A stretch of 32,187 nucleotides of DNA from Tidjanibacter sp. (GTDB lineage: Bacteria; Bacteroidota; Bacteroidia; Bacteroidales; Rikenellaceae): the NCBI GenBank assembly GCA_017631375.1, contig JAGBTK010000034.1, positions 1 through 32,187 on the forward strand. Direction: 5' to 3'. A program made the translations under genes and the position numbers. Positions 15,515 through 23,782 of the stretch are shown here, piece after piece. The notes under the pieces are model-generated. The model saw only the letters and a list, made by a program, of their open reading frames with translations, was not told the DNA's origin and ran no database searches. The stretch's first letter is position 1, and each line of letters opens with the position of its first letter.

Positions 15515-16665
15515 CACACAGCGAGTTAGAATTATTGCAAACCGATGAAGTCAGAACACTGATTGAGCAGAACATCGAGCGCGACCCAAATAAAATCGCA
15601 CTCGACAAGCGCATCCCTCACGCAGGGCTTGTGGCTACTCAGGTGAAATATCTGCAACGCGCCAGACGCAAGCTCCCCGACTACTACGAGGCACGCGCCA
15701 TCATTCCTGCCATTGCCTATGAGCAGTCTAGCAGTCTGCAATCTGCATCTACAAAGCTGGAGAGTGGTGCGCTCTGCATAGACCTCACCTGCGGACTGGG
15801 AGTCGATTCTTTGGCACTTTCCAAGCAGTTTGAGCGAGTTATTTCGGTGGAGATTGACCCCATAAGAGCTGAGGTAGCAAGGGTAAATTTCGCACGATTG
15901 GGAGCAACAAACATTGAGGTTGTTTGCGCAAGCGCAGAGGAGTTTGTGGCCTCTTTCGAGGGCAAGGCAGACCTCGTATATGCCGACCCCGACCGCCGAG
16001 AACAGGGCAAACGCCTTGTCCATCCTGAGGAGTGCTCGCCCAATGTGGTGGCTCTACTCCCACGATTGCGCGAGATTGCTAAACGACTGATGTTTAAGAA
16101 CTCGCCTCTGTTTGACACTGAAGAGGCTTTCCATATCTTTGGCGAGGAGTGCAGAGTGGAAGCCGTTTCGGTGGCAGGCGAGTGCAAGGAGGTTGTGGTG
16201 ACGCTTGGCGAGGGCATCGCAGAGCCCGAGATTGTGGCACGCGCTGTGGGCATTGGCGACTTTGCGCTGAGAAGAGCTACACGAGGCACTGCATCGCCCG
16301 ACAGCAGCCGCAGCATCGAGTGGCGTTGGTTGCTTGTGCCCGATGTGGCACTCCGCAAGGCTCGCATAGCTACCGACTATTGCCGCACCTTCGAGGGGGT
16401 GGAGATATTTGGCAATGAGAGCTACGCCTTTGCCGAGAGCGCGCCGGAGGGCTTTATCGGCAAGTGTTGGGAGATTGACTCCATACACCCCTACAAGCCT
16501 AAAGAGTTGCAGAAGAAGATCGGCAAAAAAATTGAGATCCTGCGTCAGAACTTCCCCTACTCCACTGCCGAGATTTGTCGCTCGTTGAAGGTCAAGGAGG
16601 GCGGCTCGGAGCGTTGGGCGATGACAACAGCCGCCGGCAGCGAGTGGGCAATAAAACTAAAATAA
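15511..16665 (+). CDS. Class I SAM methyltransferase with THUMP-like (PG_1098-type) domain
   Basis: This 384-residue protein is predicted to act on RNA. An N-terminal helical part (LDKRIPHAGLVATQVKYLQRARRKLP) precedes the methyltransferase core with motif I DLTCGLGVDS (91-100), VEIDPIRAEVARVN, and the motif IV region VYADPDRREQGKR (D159-P-D-R-R). The C-terminal half resembles the PG_1098 ferredoxin-like and THUMP-like domains seen in Bacteroidota homologs (GKCWEIDSIHPYKPKELQKK, then KEGGSERWAMTT at the end). I chose the ATG at 15511 because it overlaps the comEC stop codon as ATGA and gives the conserved N-terminus; the longer open frame upstream reads through comEC in another frame. Its exact RNA target is not known to me. 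Confidence 0.88.
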   Translation: MTHSELELLQTDEVRTLIEQNIERDPNKIALDKRIPHAGLVATQVKYLQRARRKLPDYYEARAIIPAIAYEQSSSLQSASTKLESGALCIDLTCGLGVDSLALSKQFERVISVEIDPIRAEVARVNFARLGATNIEVVCASAEEFVASFEGKADLVYADPDRREQGKRLVHPEECSPNVVALLPRLREIAKRLMFKNSPLFDTEEAFHIFGEECRVEAVSVAGECKEVVVTLGEGIAEPEIVARAVGIGDFALRRATRGTASPDSSRSIEWRWLLVPDVALRKARIATDYCRTFEGVEIFGNESYAFAESAPEGFIGKCWEIDSIHPYKPKELQKKIGKKIEILRQNFPYSTAEICRSLKVKEGGSERWAMTTAAGSEWAIKLK

Positions 16666-16670
16666 ATTCT

Positions 16671-16678
16671 TATCTTTG
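16671..16678 (+). promoter_or_regulatory. Promoter -7 box of the DUF2520 gene
   Basis: TATCTTTG matches TAnnTTTG and ends 4 bp before the ATG at 16683. If used, the transcript would be leaderless or nearly so. The box lies just after the methyltransferase stop codon (16665). Confidence 0.55.
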
Positions 16679-16682
16679 TCGT

Positions 16683-17459
16683 ATGAGAGTAATAATTATA
16701 GGTAGCGGCAATGTTGCCACTCACTTTGCACTCGCCTCTGCGCATACCGAGGGGGTCGAGTTGGCGGGTGTGTGGGCGCGCAATGCCGAGAGTGGTAGTG
16801 CGCTTGCCGAGAGGTGTGGCGTGGAGTATCTCTCCGACCCCACCCTGCCCAAGGCAGACCTCTACATAATCTCAGTCAGCGACCGAGCGGTAGCCCCGCT
16901 CTCCGCCTCGCTCATCTTCCCCGTGGGGGCTGTTGTGGCACATACGGCAGGCAGTATCGCTGTAGATGAGCTGTCGGCAAACATTATCCATCGTGCGGTG
17001 GTCTACCCTCTGCAAACATTTTCCAAGGGGCGTATGCTCGATTTTTCGAAGGTGCCACTCTTCATTGAGGGGGCAACCGAGAAGGCTGAGCAGGTGGCTA
17101 TGGAGTATGCAAGGCTGATGAGCCGCAATGTACGCGCTGCAGATAGCATCATCAGGCGTCGCCTACACCTTGCAGGTGTCTTTGTCTGCAACTTTGTCAA
17201 TCGTATGTATGGCATAGGTGCCGAGGTGGTTGGCGAGGATGTGGGCTTCGACCTGCTCAAACCGCTCATCGAGGAGACAGCCCTCAAAGCACTCTCCACC
17301 GACAACCCCGCCAATGTTCAGACAGGTCCTGCCGTGAGGGGTGATAAGGAGGTGTGGGAGCGTCACAAAGCACTCCTCAGTGCCGAGGGCAAGGAGTCGG
17401 CAGCAACGATTTACGAACAAATAAGCAACGATATATGGCAAACTTCAAAGAAGAGTTAG
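16683..17459 (+). CDS. Rossmann-like and DUF2520 domain protein
   Basis: This 258-residue protein has the architecture of an NADP-dependent dehydrogenase related to pyrroline-5-carboxylate reductase. The N-terminal Rossmann fold starts MRVIIIGSGNVATHFA, followed by GVWARN and DLYIISVSD. The C-terminal helical DUF2520 part contains RRLHLAGVFVCNFVNRMY and NPANVQTGPAVRGD. The substrate is unknown. The ATG at 16683 is chosen because it puts the dinucleotide-binding GxGxxA right at the N-terminus; longer in-frame extensions cover the upstream gene. Its 3' end overlaps kdsC by 25 bp. The DUF2520-kdsC order is a common arrangement in Bacteroidota, but the functional link is not clear. Confidence 0.9.
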   Translation: MRVIIIGSGNVATHFALASAHTEGVELAGVWARNAESGSALAERCGVEYLSDPTLPKADLYIISVSDRAVAPLSASLIFPVGAVVAHTAGSIAVDELSANIIHRAVVYPLQTFSKGRMLDFSKVPLFIEGATEKAEQVAMEYARLMSRNVRAADSIIRRRLHLAGVFVCNFVNRMYGIGAEVVGEDVGFDLLKPLIEETALKALSTDNPANVQTGPAVRGDKEVWERHKALLSAEGKESAATIYEQISNDIWQTSKKS

Positions 17460-17980
17460 AGAAGGTCGAGGCAATAGTCTTCGATGTGGATGGCGTATTT
17501 ACCGATGGCGGTATCATCCCCCTCGCCAATGGCGATTTTATCCGCAAGTACAACGCTAAGGATGGCTACTCGGTGGCCTATGCTGTAAGACAGGGCGTGC
17601 GTATCATTATTATCTCCGGTGGTCGTGGTGCTACCTTGGAGAGCCGCTTCCAGCACCTGGGCGTTAAAGAGGCCTACTTCGATGTGGGCGACAAACTGAC
17701 CTTGCTGCGCGAGATTGTAGAGCGCGACGGGCTGAACAAGGAGAATGTTATCTATATGGGCGATGATATCCCCGATCTGGAGTGTATGAACTATGTCGGT
17801 ATCCCCGTTTGCCCTGCCGATGCTGCTACCGAGGTGATTGAGGTATCGCGCTATGTGTCGCGCTTTGGCGGCGGTCAGGGCTGTGTGCGCGATGTGATAG
17901 AGCAGATACTCCGCGCCAAAGGGCTATGGGCTAAGGATAGCCTCGGAGTGACTACCAGCACCGTGGCACGCTCAAACTAA
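17435..17980 (+). CDS. kdsC: HAD phosphatase, KdsC type (3-deoxy-D-manno-octulosonate 8-phosphate phosphatase)
   Basis: Removes phosphate from Kdo-8-phosphate to give Kdo, the inner-core sugar of lipopolysaccharide. The 181-residue, cap-less HAD protein has motif I IVFDVDGVFTDGG (nucleophile D and acid/base D in DVD), motif II IIISGGRG (the S/T position is S), a lysine in DKLTLL, and motif III YMGDDIPDLECM. Length and motifs fit KdsC, which works as a tetramer. The ATG at 17435 lies inside the end of the DUF2520 gene and gives a normal N-terminus. The rest of the Kdo pathway is not in the window. A strong terminator follows 39 bp after the stop codon. Confidence 0.92.
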   Translation: MANFKEELEKVEAIVFDVDGVFTDGGIIPLANGDFIRKYNAKDGYSVAYAVRQGVRIIIISGGRGATLESRFQHLGVKEAYFDVGDKLTLLREIVERDGLNKENVIYMGDDIPDLECMNYVGIPVCPADAATEVIEVSRYVSRFGGGQGCVRDVIEQILRAKGLWAKDSLGVTTSTVARSN

Positions 17981-18019
17981 TAGCCGAGCAGAGAGAACAA
18001 TCTTAATATAACATACTAA

Positions 18020-18053
18020 AAAAAGAGCAGACCCTGCGGGGTCTGCTCTTTTT
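18020..18053. terminator. Strong bidirectional intrinsic terminator
   Basis: A perfect 15-bp stem pairs 18020-18034 with 18039-18053 over a 4-base loop (core GAGCAGACCC/GGGTCTGCTC), with an A-run on one side and a T-run on the other. It lies between the convergent kdsC and lipoprotein genes and can end both transcripts. Confidence 0.92.
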
Positions 18054-18090
18054 GCTATTAATCATTTGGGGCTAACCTCAAAGGTGCACA

Positions 18091-21000
18091 TTACTCGGTA
18101 GGAGGAGTAATCATTACATCGTTGAAGTATCTGTCTTTGTACCACTCATATCCCTCAACATCGAAATATCTGGTCCAGTAAGTACGACCATCAAGAGAAA
18201 GAGGATTGTGTGGTTCTGTATGCTCGGAATCAATCATAATTCCGTGTATATCGTTCCAATAGTTGCTGGCCATCAGGTCATCTGTAGTGAAGTAGAGTTC
18301 TCCGCGCCATGCACCGAGGTGTCCACGTCCTTTTGGTACAAATATAAAGTACTGCCAATCGCCTGGGGGCTCATAAAACAAACCTACCTCTCCAAATGCG
18401 CCATATTCTACCTCGGGACGCACCGCGTTATCGTAGAAGATGATTGCATTGAGCACCTTGTTCTCTTCAACTACATTCTTGCAGACCTTGTCGATGCTCT
18501 CGGGGATGTGCAACTGCTGGATGCGGGTAGAAGCAAACATATAGGGAAGAATAGTCTTCATATTGTTACCAATGATGAGATTGGTAACAGGCAGCTCGTC
18601 GTCATCGTAATACTCATTCGAGAAGACGCCCTCATCCGACTGATTGCAGTATTCTGCGTACTCCTCATCCATTACCAACTCGCGATTAATATAGATGTTC
18701 GACAGAGGCGACTGCCAGAATGGACCACTGTCAGAGGTGCCAATCTGTGCTCCGATAGTAAGAGGAGTAGTACCCGACTCAAATCTTACGGTCGAAAGTT
18801 TCTTGCAATTATAGAATGCCCAACCATTAATCTTATTAACGACCTGAGGAATAGAGATAGACTCGATATCCAAACCTGCAAACACATATTTAGGAAGTTC
18901 GCTTATCTGACCGCCAAGTGTAACGGTAGTGGGCAGGATGTCGTGCGCTGTTGAGAATATACCCTCGTCGTCATCATCACAAGCAGATTCGTATGCATCT
19001 GTCATCTTCAAATTACGATGCACTACAATGTTTGTCAGAGGCGACTGGAAGAAAGGACCAAGCTGGTCGCTGCCGGGCTGGAAGCCGATAGTAATAGGCT
19101 GGTTGGACGATTCAATTGCCACCTCTTCCAGACTCGCGCAACCCATAAAGGCCTTGTCGTCAATCATCATAACACTCGGATAGACTTTGAGGTGAGTAAT
19201 ACCGGTATTCATAAATGCATTTTTACCAATAGTCTCAGCATAATTAAGCTTCAAAATATACTGATGCATATTGATTACATTGCTACCACTCGAACCGGTG
19301 TTTTTCTGAATACCTGCATTGGCAAACATAAAGGGCAAGATAGTCTTAGCCTGCTCGCCAAGGGTGAGATTGATAAGAGTGCTCTTGTCGCCAAACAGAC
19401 CCTCGTCTGCCTCATTGGGGTTGTCGAAAGTATAAACCAACTCACGGTTGAGATCTACGGTAGTCAGAGGAGAATCATAGAAAGGACCATCATCATCGCT
19501 CGAACCAACATAGTAACCGATGGTAAGAGGTGTATCGCTGGGGCTTGGCTTAAATGTTAGCGAAGTCAACGAAGTACATCCCTCAAAAACATTATTACCA
19601 ATGGTGGTTGCATAACCAGGGATAGTCAGTGCGGTAATGGCAGTTTTTGTAAGTGCATAGTCATTGATAGTCTCAACTTTGTTCAGGTTGATAGAGGTGA
19701 AACCTGCCCCTGCAAACATACGCTTCGACAAAGTCTTCACCTGATCGCCCAGAGTTACATTTTCCAGCTTCTTCTTGCCACCAAACAGACCCTCATTATC
19801 TGAACTAATATCATAACCGCCAAAGGTGTAGATAATTTCTCGATTAAGGTTAAGGGTGGTCAGGGGTGAGTCAAAGAAGGGACCATCATCATCACTTGCA
19901 TCATAGAATCCCATAGTCAGAGGAGTCTCATCTGTGCTTGGCTCAAAGGTGAGAGTTGCCAACTGCGTACAGCCCTGGAATACATTGTTGCCAATAGTGT
20001 TTACATAACCAGGGATGGTGAGCGAAGTCATTGCGTTTCTTGCAAGAGCACTATTGCTGATAGTCTTAACTTTATTCAAGTCGATAGAGGTAATACCGCT
20101 TCCGGCAAACATATGGGGAGCCAAGGTCTTAACCTGCTCACCAAGAGTTACATTGGTAAGTTTGGGCATACCACCAAACAGACCTTTGACGTCGCTATCA
20201 ATACCGGTCATAGTCTGTTTAATCTCACGATTGAGTACAAGGTTGGTAAGTGCATTGTTGTCCTGGAAGAGGTTCTCATTACCGTCATAAGTATCATAAC
20301 CCATAGTCAGCACCTCATTGGTCGGACTTGGATTGAAAGTAATGCTCTGAAGTTTTTTACAGTTGAGGAAAGCATCATTCTCAATCAATGTCAATGAACC
20401 GGGAACAACAAGCTCTGTGAAAGCCGTATTTGCGAACATATGACTCGAAAAAGTCTTCACCTGCTCACCCAGAGTTACTTCTGTAAGAGTTGTCTTGTTA
20501 CCAAACAGACCCTCACTCTTGTCATTAATGGTCGAACCACCAAAGGTGTAGACAATCTCACGATCAAGGTCGAGAGTAGCCAGAGGAGCGTCGTAGAAAG
20601 GACCAGTATCACCGTCCGCATCATAGAAGCCCATAGTCAGAGGAGTCTCATTTGCGCTTGGCTCAAAGGTGAGAGTTGCCAACTTCGTACAGCCCTGGAA
20701 TACATTGTTGCCAATTGTATTGACCGAACCGGGGATAACAAGCTCTGTGAAAGCCGCATTTGCAAACATGTGATTCGACAAAGTCTTCACCTGCTCACCC
20801 AGAGTTACTGTTGTAAGAGTTGTCTTGTTACCAAACAGACCCTCGTTCATGTTATCAATGGTATAGCCACCAAAGGTATAGACAATCTCACGATTAAGGT
20901 CGAGAGTAGCCAAAGGAGCGTTGTAGAAGGGGCCAACATCACCGCTTGCATCATAGAATCCCATAGTCAGAGGAGTCTCAGTTGTGCTTGGCTCAAAAGT

Positions 21001-23418
21001 GAGATCTGCCAACTGCTTACAACCCTCAAATACGTTGTTGCCAATTGTCTTTACACAACCAGGAACGGTAAGCGAGGTAAGTGGTGTGTTTGTAAGAGCG
21101 TGATTACCAATAGTTTCAACTTTGTTCAGGTCGAGAGTAGTGAAACCGCTGCCAGCAAACATATAGGGCGACAGAGTCTTAACTTGCTCACCAAGGGTAA
21201 CGCTTGTAAGGGAGCTTTTGCCGCCAAACAGACCCTCATATGTGTCATTAATAGCTGAACCGCCAAAGGTGTAGACAATCTCACGATCAAGGTCGAGAGT
21301 AGCCAAAGGTGCATCGTAGAAAGGACCAACATCACCGCTCGCATCATAGAAGCCCATAGTCAGAGGCGACCCGTCAACGCTGGGCTCAAAGGTGAGATCT
21401 ACCAACTGCTTACAACCCTCAAATACGTTGTTGTCAATTGTCTTTACACAACCAGGAACGGTAAGCGAAGTAAGTGGGGTGTTTGCAAGTGCGTGATTAC
21501 CAATAGTTTCAACTTTGTTCAGGTCGAGAGTAGTGAAACCGCTGCTGGCAAACATATAGGGCGACAGAGTCTTAACTTGCTCACCAAGGGTGAGATTGAC
21601 AAGGGTGCTCTTATCACCAAAGATACCCTCATCTGTTTCATTAGGATTATTGAAGGTATAAACCAACTCACGGTTGAGGTTTACAGTAGTCAGAGGCGAG
21701 TCGTAGAAAGGACTATCATCATCGCTCGAACCTCCATAATAACCGATAGTAAGAGGCGACCCGTCAACGCTGGGCTCAAAATTGAGGGTGGTCAACGCAG
21801 AGCATCCCTCAAATACGTTGTTCTCGATTGTCTTAACGGTACCTGGGATGGTGAGCGTCTCGATAGGAAGATAGTTGAACATCTTGTACCATATATTCTC
21901 TACCTGAGGACCGAGAGTTACTCTAACCTCGCCTACATTGCGGTAGTTTTCGTGATAGAAAATACCCTCATCATCGTCGGAGGCAGTGAAACTGTCGCCA
22001 TCCTCATCCACATAGTTGAGCTCGCGATTGAGGTTGATGGTAGTCAATTTGGAGTCATAAAATGGACCCCAAACCTGATCCCAGTCCATATTGCAGATAT
22101 TGAGAGGAGTCTTGGTCGGGCTTGGAAGGAAGGTAACCGACTCCAAATGCACGCAGTCATAGAAGGCGTTTACTTCAATATCAGTCAAACTGCCGGGGAA
22201 GGTAATCTCTCTAAGGTCGGAGTCCTCAAAAGCACTCTCCTGGATGGTAGTAACACCCTCAGGCATTGTGATAGTAGCGATGTTGGTATCCTCAAAAGCG
22301 CTCTCCTCAATAGTGGTCAGGGGTGAGTCAAACTCGATTACAATTTTACCAATCTCAGGATCCCAAGCGTGTCTGCTAATACCAGCATTGAAGGGAGGAT
22401 CATCCTCATCAAACTCAAAAGGCTCAGTTGAATCATTCGATCTGGTGTACCACAATCTGGTAGCTGCAGGCGCATTGGACTCGAACTCGAGAGCCGCCAT
22501 AGGCTGCACCTCGTTTCGTACGATATTTACAGTGTTGGTAGTCTGTTGAGTGTACGAATTGTCATATACATCGGTCACTGTAATCTTGATACCATCGGTA
22601 AAGGTTACGGGAGGCAAGCAGAACCAGAACTCGGTAGCGTGCTCTGCATCCGCACCAAGAGCCACACCTGCACCATCGTTGCTACAATCCAGAGTAACTG
22701 AGGTCGAAGCATCATCAGCCATAGTAATTACGGGAGCCTCATCTTTGTCCGCTACGATTACCGCAGAGCCGGCAATCTTGTCGAGACCGCCTACCGACGA
22801 AAGAGTGATGCTCTTGACGGTCGTGGGCTGACCATTTGTGCTTGTGCCGTAGAGTTTAATTACAAGATAACCAACAGCATTGCGGAAGTACAGGTCGGTG
22901 TCACCATTGTGCACACCCGCAGCAACCATAATGTTAGCCTCGCGACCAAACGAGTTGACGCCATACTTCATAGTAGTCGGATAGGACAGATTAATCTTGT
23001 CTATTCCGGCAGTCTCGTCATACTCAACGGTAATATCCTCACTGTAGGGATAGACCGCCTGCGATTTGAGAAGCAAATTGCCGAGTGTTCCGGAAACGCT
23101 CTCATCTCTGTTCAACTCAACATTGCTCAGACCATCCTCTCCTGTGTAGATGTATTTAGTATTGTGGGTGTTGAAGGAGAAGTACGAGATAGCATCGCCA
23201 TTCTGCCAGAGGACTCTCTTATCCTCAAGGTAAGTACGGCTTTCGGCCTCATCCTGCTCGCTGTCCATAGAGGCATAAAGCGTCTCGGGAATCTCACCGA
23301 TCTGGACGATTATATTCTCCTCTACTTCTTTGTCTGTAGGCAGCACCTGCTCCTGAGTATCGTTCTCACACCCCCAAAGAAGAAGGACTGCTGTCATTAA
23401 GTAAAATAGTTTCTTCAT
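18091..23418 (-). CDS. Giant BspA-type leucine-rich repeat lipoprotein with fimbrillin-like N-terminal domain
   Basis: This predicted surface lipoprotein has 1775 residues. The signal peptide MKKLFYLMTAVLLLWGC has a lipobox with Cys17, followed by the acidic ENDTQEQ. About residues 55-300 resemble the fimbrillin-like domain of Bacteroidales adhesins (RVLWQNGDAISYFSF, NAVGYLVIKLYGTS, a VQPMAALEF-type end). From about residue 355 to 1650 come BspA/LRR_5-type repeats grouped into ten larger units, each with an 'LGEQVKTLSPYMF'-like and a 'GPFYDAPLATLDLDRE'-like block. Unit length is about 110 or 131 residues, and several units are nearly identical in DNA. The C-terminal 110 or so residues are non-repetitive, and no type IX sorting signal is obvious. 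I chose the start at 23418 over an in-frame ATG 18 codons upstream because it begins the signal peptide and has AGAGAAAG before it. Likely roles are adhesion or ligand binding; the ligand is unknown. The ORF 23432-23569 lies just upstream. Confidence 0.9.
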   Translation of the reverse strand: MKKLFYLMTAVLLLWGCENDTQEQVLPTDKEVEENIIVQIGEIPETLYASMDSEQDEAESRTYLEDKRVLWQNGDAISYFSFNTHNTKYIYTGEDGLSNVELNRDESVSGTLGNLLLKSQAVYPYSEDITVEYDETAGIDKINLSYPTTMKYGVNSFGREANIMVAAGVHNGDTDLYFRNAVGYLVIKLYGTSTNGQPTTVKSITLSSVGGLDKIAGSAVIVADKDEAPVITMADDASTSVTLDCSNDGAGVALGADAEHATEFWFCLPPVTFTDGIKITVTDVYDNSYTQQTTNTVNIVRNEVQPMAALEFESNAPAATRLWYTRSNDSTEPFEFDEDDPPFNAGISRHAWDPEIGKIVIEFDSPLTTIEESAFEDTNIATITMPEGVTTIQESAFEDSDLREITFPGSLTDIEVNAFYDCVHLESVTFLPSPTKTPLNICNMDWDQVWGPFYDSKLTTINLNRELNYVDEDGDSFTASDDDEGIFYHENYRNVGEVRVTLGPQVENIWYKMFNYLPIETLTIPGTVKTIENNVFEGCSALTTLNFEPSVDGSPLTIGYYGGSSDDDSPFYDSPLTTVNLNRELVYTFNNPNETDEGIFGDKSTLVNLTLGEQVKTLSPYMFASSGFTTLDLNKVETIGNHALANTPLTSLTVPGCVKTIDNNVFEGCKQLVDLTFEPSVDGSPLTMGFYDASGDVGPFYDAPLATLDLDREIVYTFGGSAINDTYEGLFGGKSSLTSVTLGEQVKTLSPYMFAGSGFTTLDLNKVETIGNHALTNTPLTSLTVPGCVKTIGNNVFEGCKQLADLTFEPSTTETPLTMGFYDASGDVGPFYNAPLATLDLNREIVYTFGGYTIDNMNEGLFGNKTTLTTVTLGEQVKTLSNHMFANAAFTELVIPGSVNTIGNNVFQGCTKLATLTFEPSANETPLTMGFYDADGDTGPFYDAPLATLDLDREIVYTFGGSTINDKSEGLFGNKTTLTEVTLGEQVKTFSSHMFANTAFTELVVPGSLTLIENDAFLNCKKLQSITFNPSPTNEVLTMGYDTYDGNENLFQDNNALTNLVLNREIKQTMTGIDSDVKGLFGGMPKLTNVTLGEQVKTLAPHMFAGSGITSIDLNKVKTISNSALARNAMTSLTIPGYVNTIGNNVFQGCTQLATLTFEPSTDETPLTMGFYDASDDDGPFFDSPLTTLNLNREIIYTFGGYDISSDNEGLFGGKKKLENVTLGDQVKTLSKRMFAGAGFTSINLNKVETINDYALTKTAITALTIPGYATTIGNNVFEGCTSLTSLTFKPSPSDTPLTIGYYVGSSDDDGPFYDSPLTTVDLNRELVYTFDNPNEADEGLFGDKSTLINLTLGEQAKTILPFMFANAGIQKNTGSSGSNVINMHQYILKLNYAETIGKNAFMNTGITHLKVYPSVMMIDDKAFMGCASLEEVAIESSNQPITIGFQPGSDQLGPFFQSPLTNIVVHRNLKMTDAYESACDDDDEGIFSTAHDILPTTVTLGGQISELPKYVFAGLDIESISIPQVVNKINGWAFYNCKKLSTVRFESGTTPLTIGAQIGTSDSGPFWQSPLSNIYINRELVMDEEYAEYCNQSDEGVFSNEYYDDDELPVTNLIIGNNMKTILPYMFASTRIQQLHIPESIDKVCKNVVEENKVLNAIIFYDNAVRPEVEYGAFGEVGLFYEPPGDWQYFIFVPKGRGHLGAWRGELYFTTDDLMASNYWNDIHGIMIDSEHTEPHNPLSLDGRTYWTRYFDVEGYEWYKDRYFNDVMITPPTE

Positions 23419-23431
23419 CTTTCTCTGTTTT

Positions 23432-23569
23432 TTATTTGGCCCAATCCAATTCGGGGTTAGTATCTCCCACATTCTCGTTTGTTACAGCAATACCTTGCTC
23501 TACCTCCACTACAATCACCTCAATTTTGGGAGATGTGTAGTGATTTGTCTGATGATTTTGGTTGTTCAT
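23432..23569 (-). CDS. Small 45-residue protein upstream of the lipoprotein
   Basis: This short gene is easy to miss. It has no signal peptide. The first dozen residues are Asn/Gln/His-rich (MNNQNHQTNH), followed by YTSPKIEVIVVEVEQGIAV and an acidic, Asn-rich end (ENVGDTNPELDW). The tyrosine-x-x-proline plus alternating valine/isoleucine/glutamate pattern resembles, as far as I recall, short proteins often found beside Bacteroidales surface-protein genes; I cannot confirm this by search. It lies between the promoter (23615-23649) and the lipoprotein gene, 13 bp from the latter's start, so both should share one transcript. Function unknown: a peptide signal, chaperone-like partner or translation-coupling leader are all possible. 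The good codon pattern, the position and the fully open frame support it. Confidence 0.65.
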   Translation of the reverse strand: MNNQNHQTNHYTSPKIEVIVVEVEQGIAVTNENVGDTNPELDWAK

Positions 23570-23614
23570 AGATAATTGATATTTGTTATACTTATATATA
23601 TATTTTCACGCGTA

Positions 23615-23649
23615 CAAAGGTATTGCGATATTATTGCACCGACAAAAAA
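23615..23649 (-). promoter_or_regulatory. Promoter of the small protein-lipoprotein unit
   Basis: On the minus strand TTTTTTG (23649-23643) and TACCTTTG (23622-23615) are 20 bp apart, a full match to the Bacteroidota -33/-7 promoter. The predicted start near 23611 leaves a leader of about 40 nt before the 45-codon gene. Confidence 0.75.
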
Positions 23650-23665
23650 CCAAGTCCTACAATTC

Positions 23666-23681
23666 GGTCTATACTAAGACC
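23666..23681. promoter_or_regulatory. Candidate operator dyad
   Basis: GGTCT (23666-23670) and AGACC (23677-23681) form a 16-bp interrupted dyad. It lies 16 bp upstream of the -33 box of the lipoprotein promoter, a place typical for an activator. The divergent gene encodes a LuxR-like HTH protein, which makes it the obvious candidate ligand; this is inference. Confidence 0.35.
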
Positions 23682-23703
23682 TATTTTTGCTATATTATGT
23701 CAA

Positions 23704-23723
23704 ATGTAAACCAAAATGTAAAC
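23704..23723. promoter_or_regulatory. Direct repeat ATGTAAAC, 12-bp spacing
   Basis: ATGTAAAC occurs at 23704-23711 and 23716-23723, one helical turn and a little apart, in the divergent intergenic region upstream of the HTH gene. It could be a regulator site. It could also be chance in an A/T-rich stretch. Confidence 0.3.
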
Positions 23724-23755
23724 ATCAAGATTAGGGTTGCTGTACGGAATTTAGT

Positions 23756-23763
23756 TAATTTTG
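23756..23763 (+). promoter_or_regulatory. Promoter -7 box of the TPR-HTH regulator gene
   Basis: TAATTTTG matches TAnnTTTG, 19 bp before the ATG at 23783. The -33 region is poor (a TTG at 16 bp spacing), which suggests a weak or activator-dependent promoter. A second box-like TATTTTTG at 23682-23689 is also possible. Confidence 0.5.
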
Positions 23764-23782
23764 CAAGGTAAATAATACGAAG

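Noticed and set aside
20440..22326. Plus-strand open frames of 272 and 277 codons
   Set aside because: They are shadows of the repeat lipoprotein; their repetitive sequence mirrors the LRR units.
23698..23771. 24-codon frame just before the TPR-HTH gene, with a TATTTTTG box upstream
   Set aside because: Possible leader peptide, but no ribosome site, low complexity, and it overlaps the better -7 box at 23756; not enough support.
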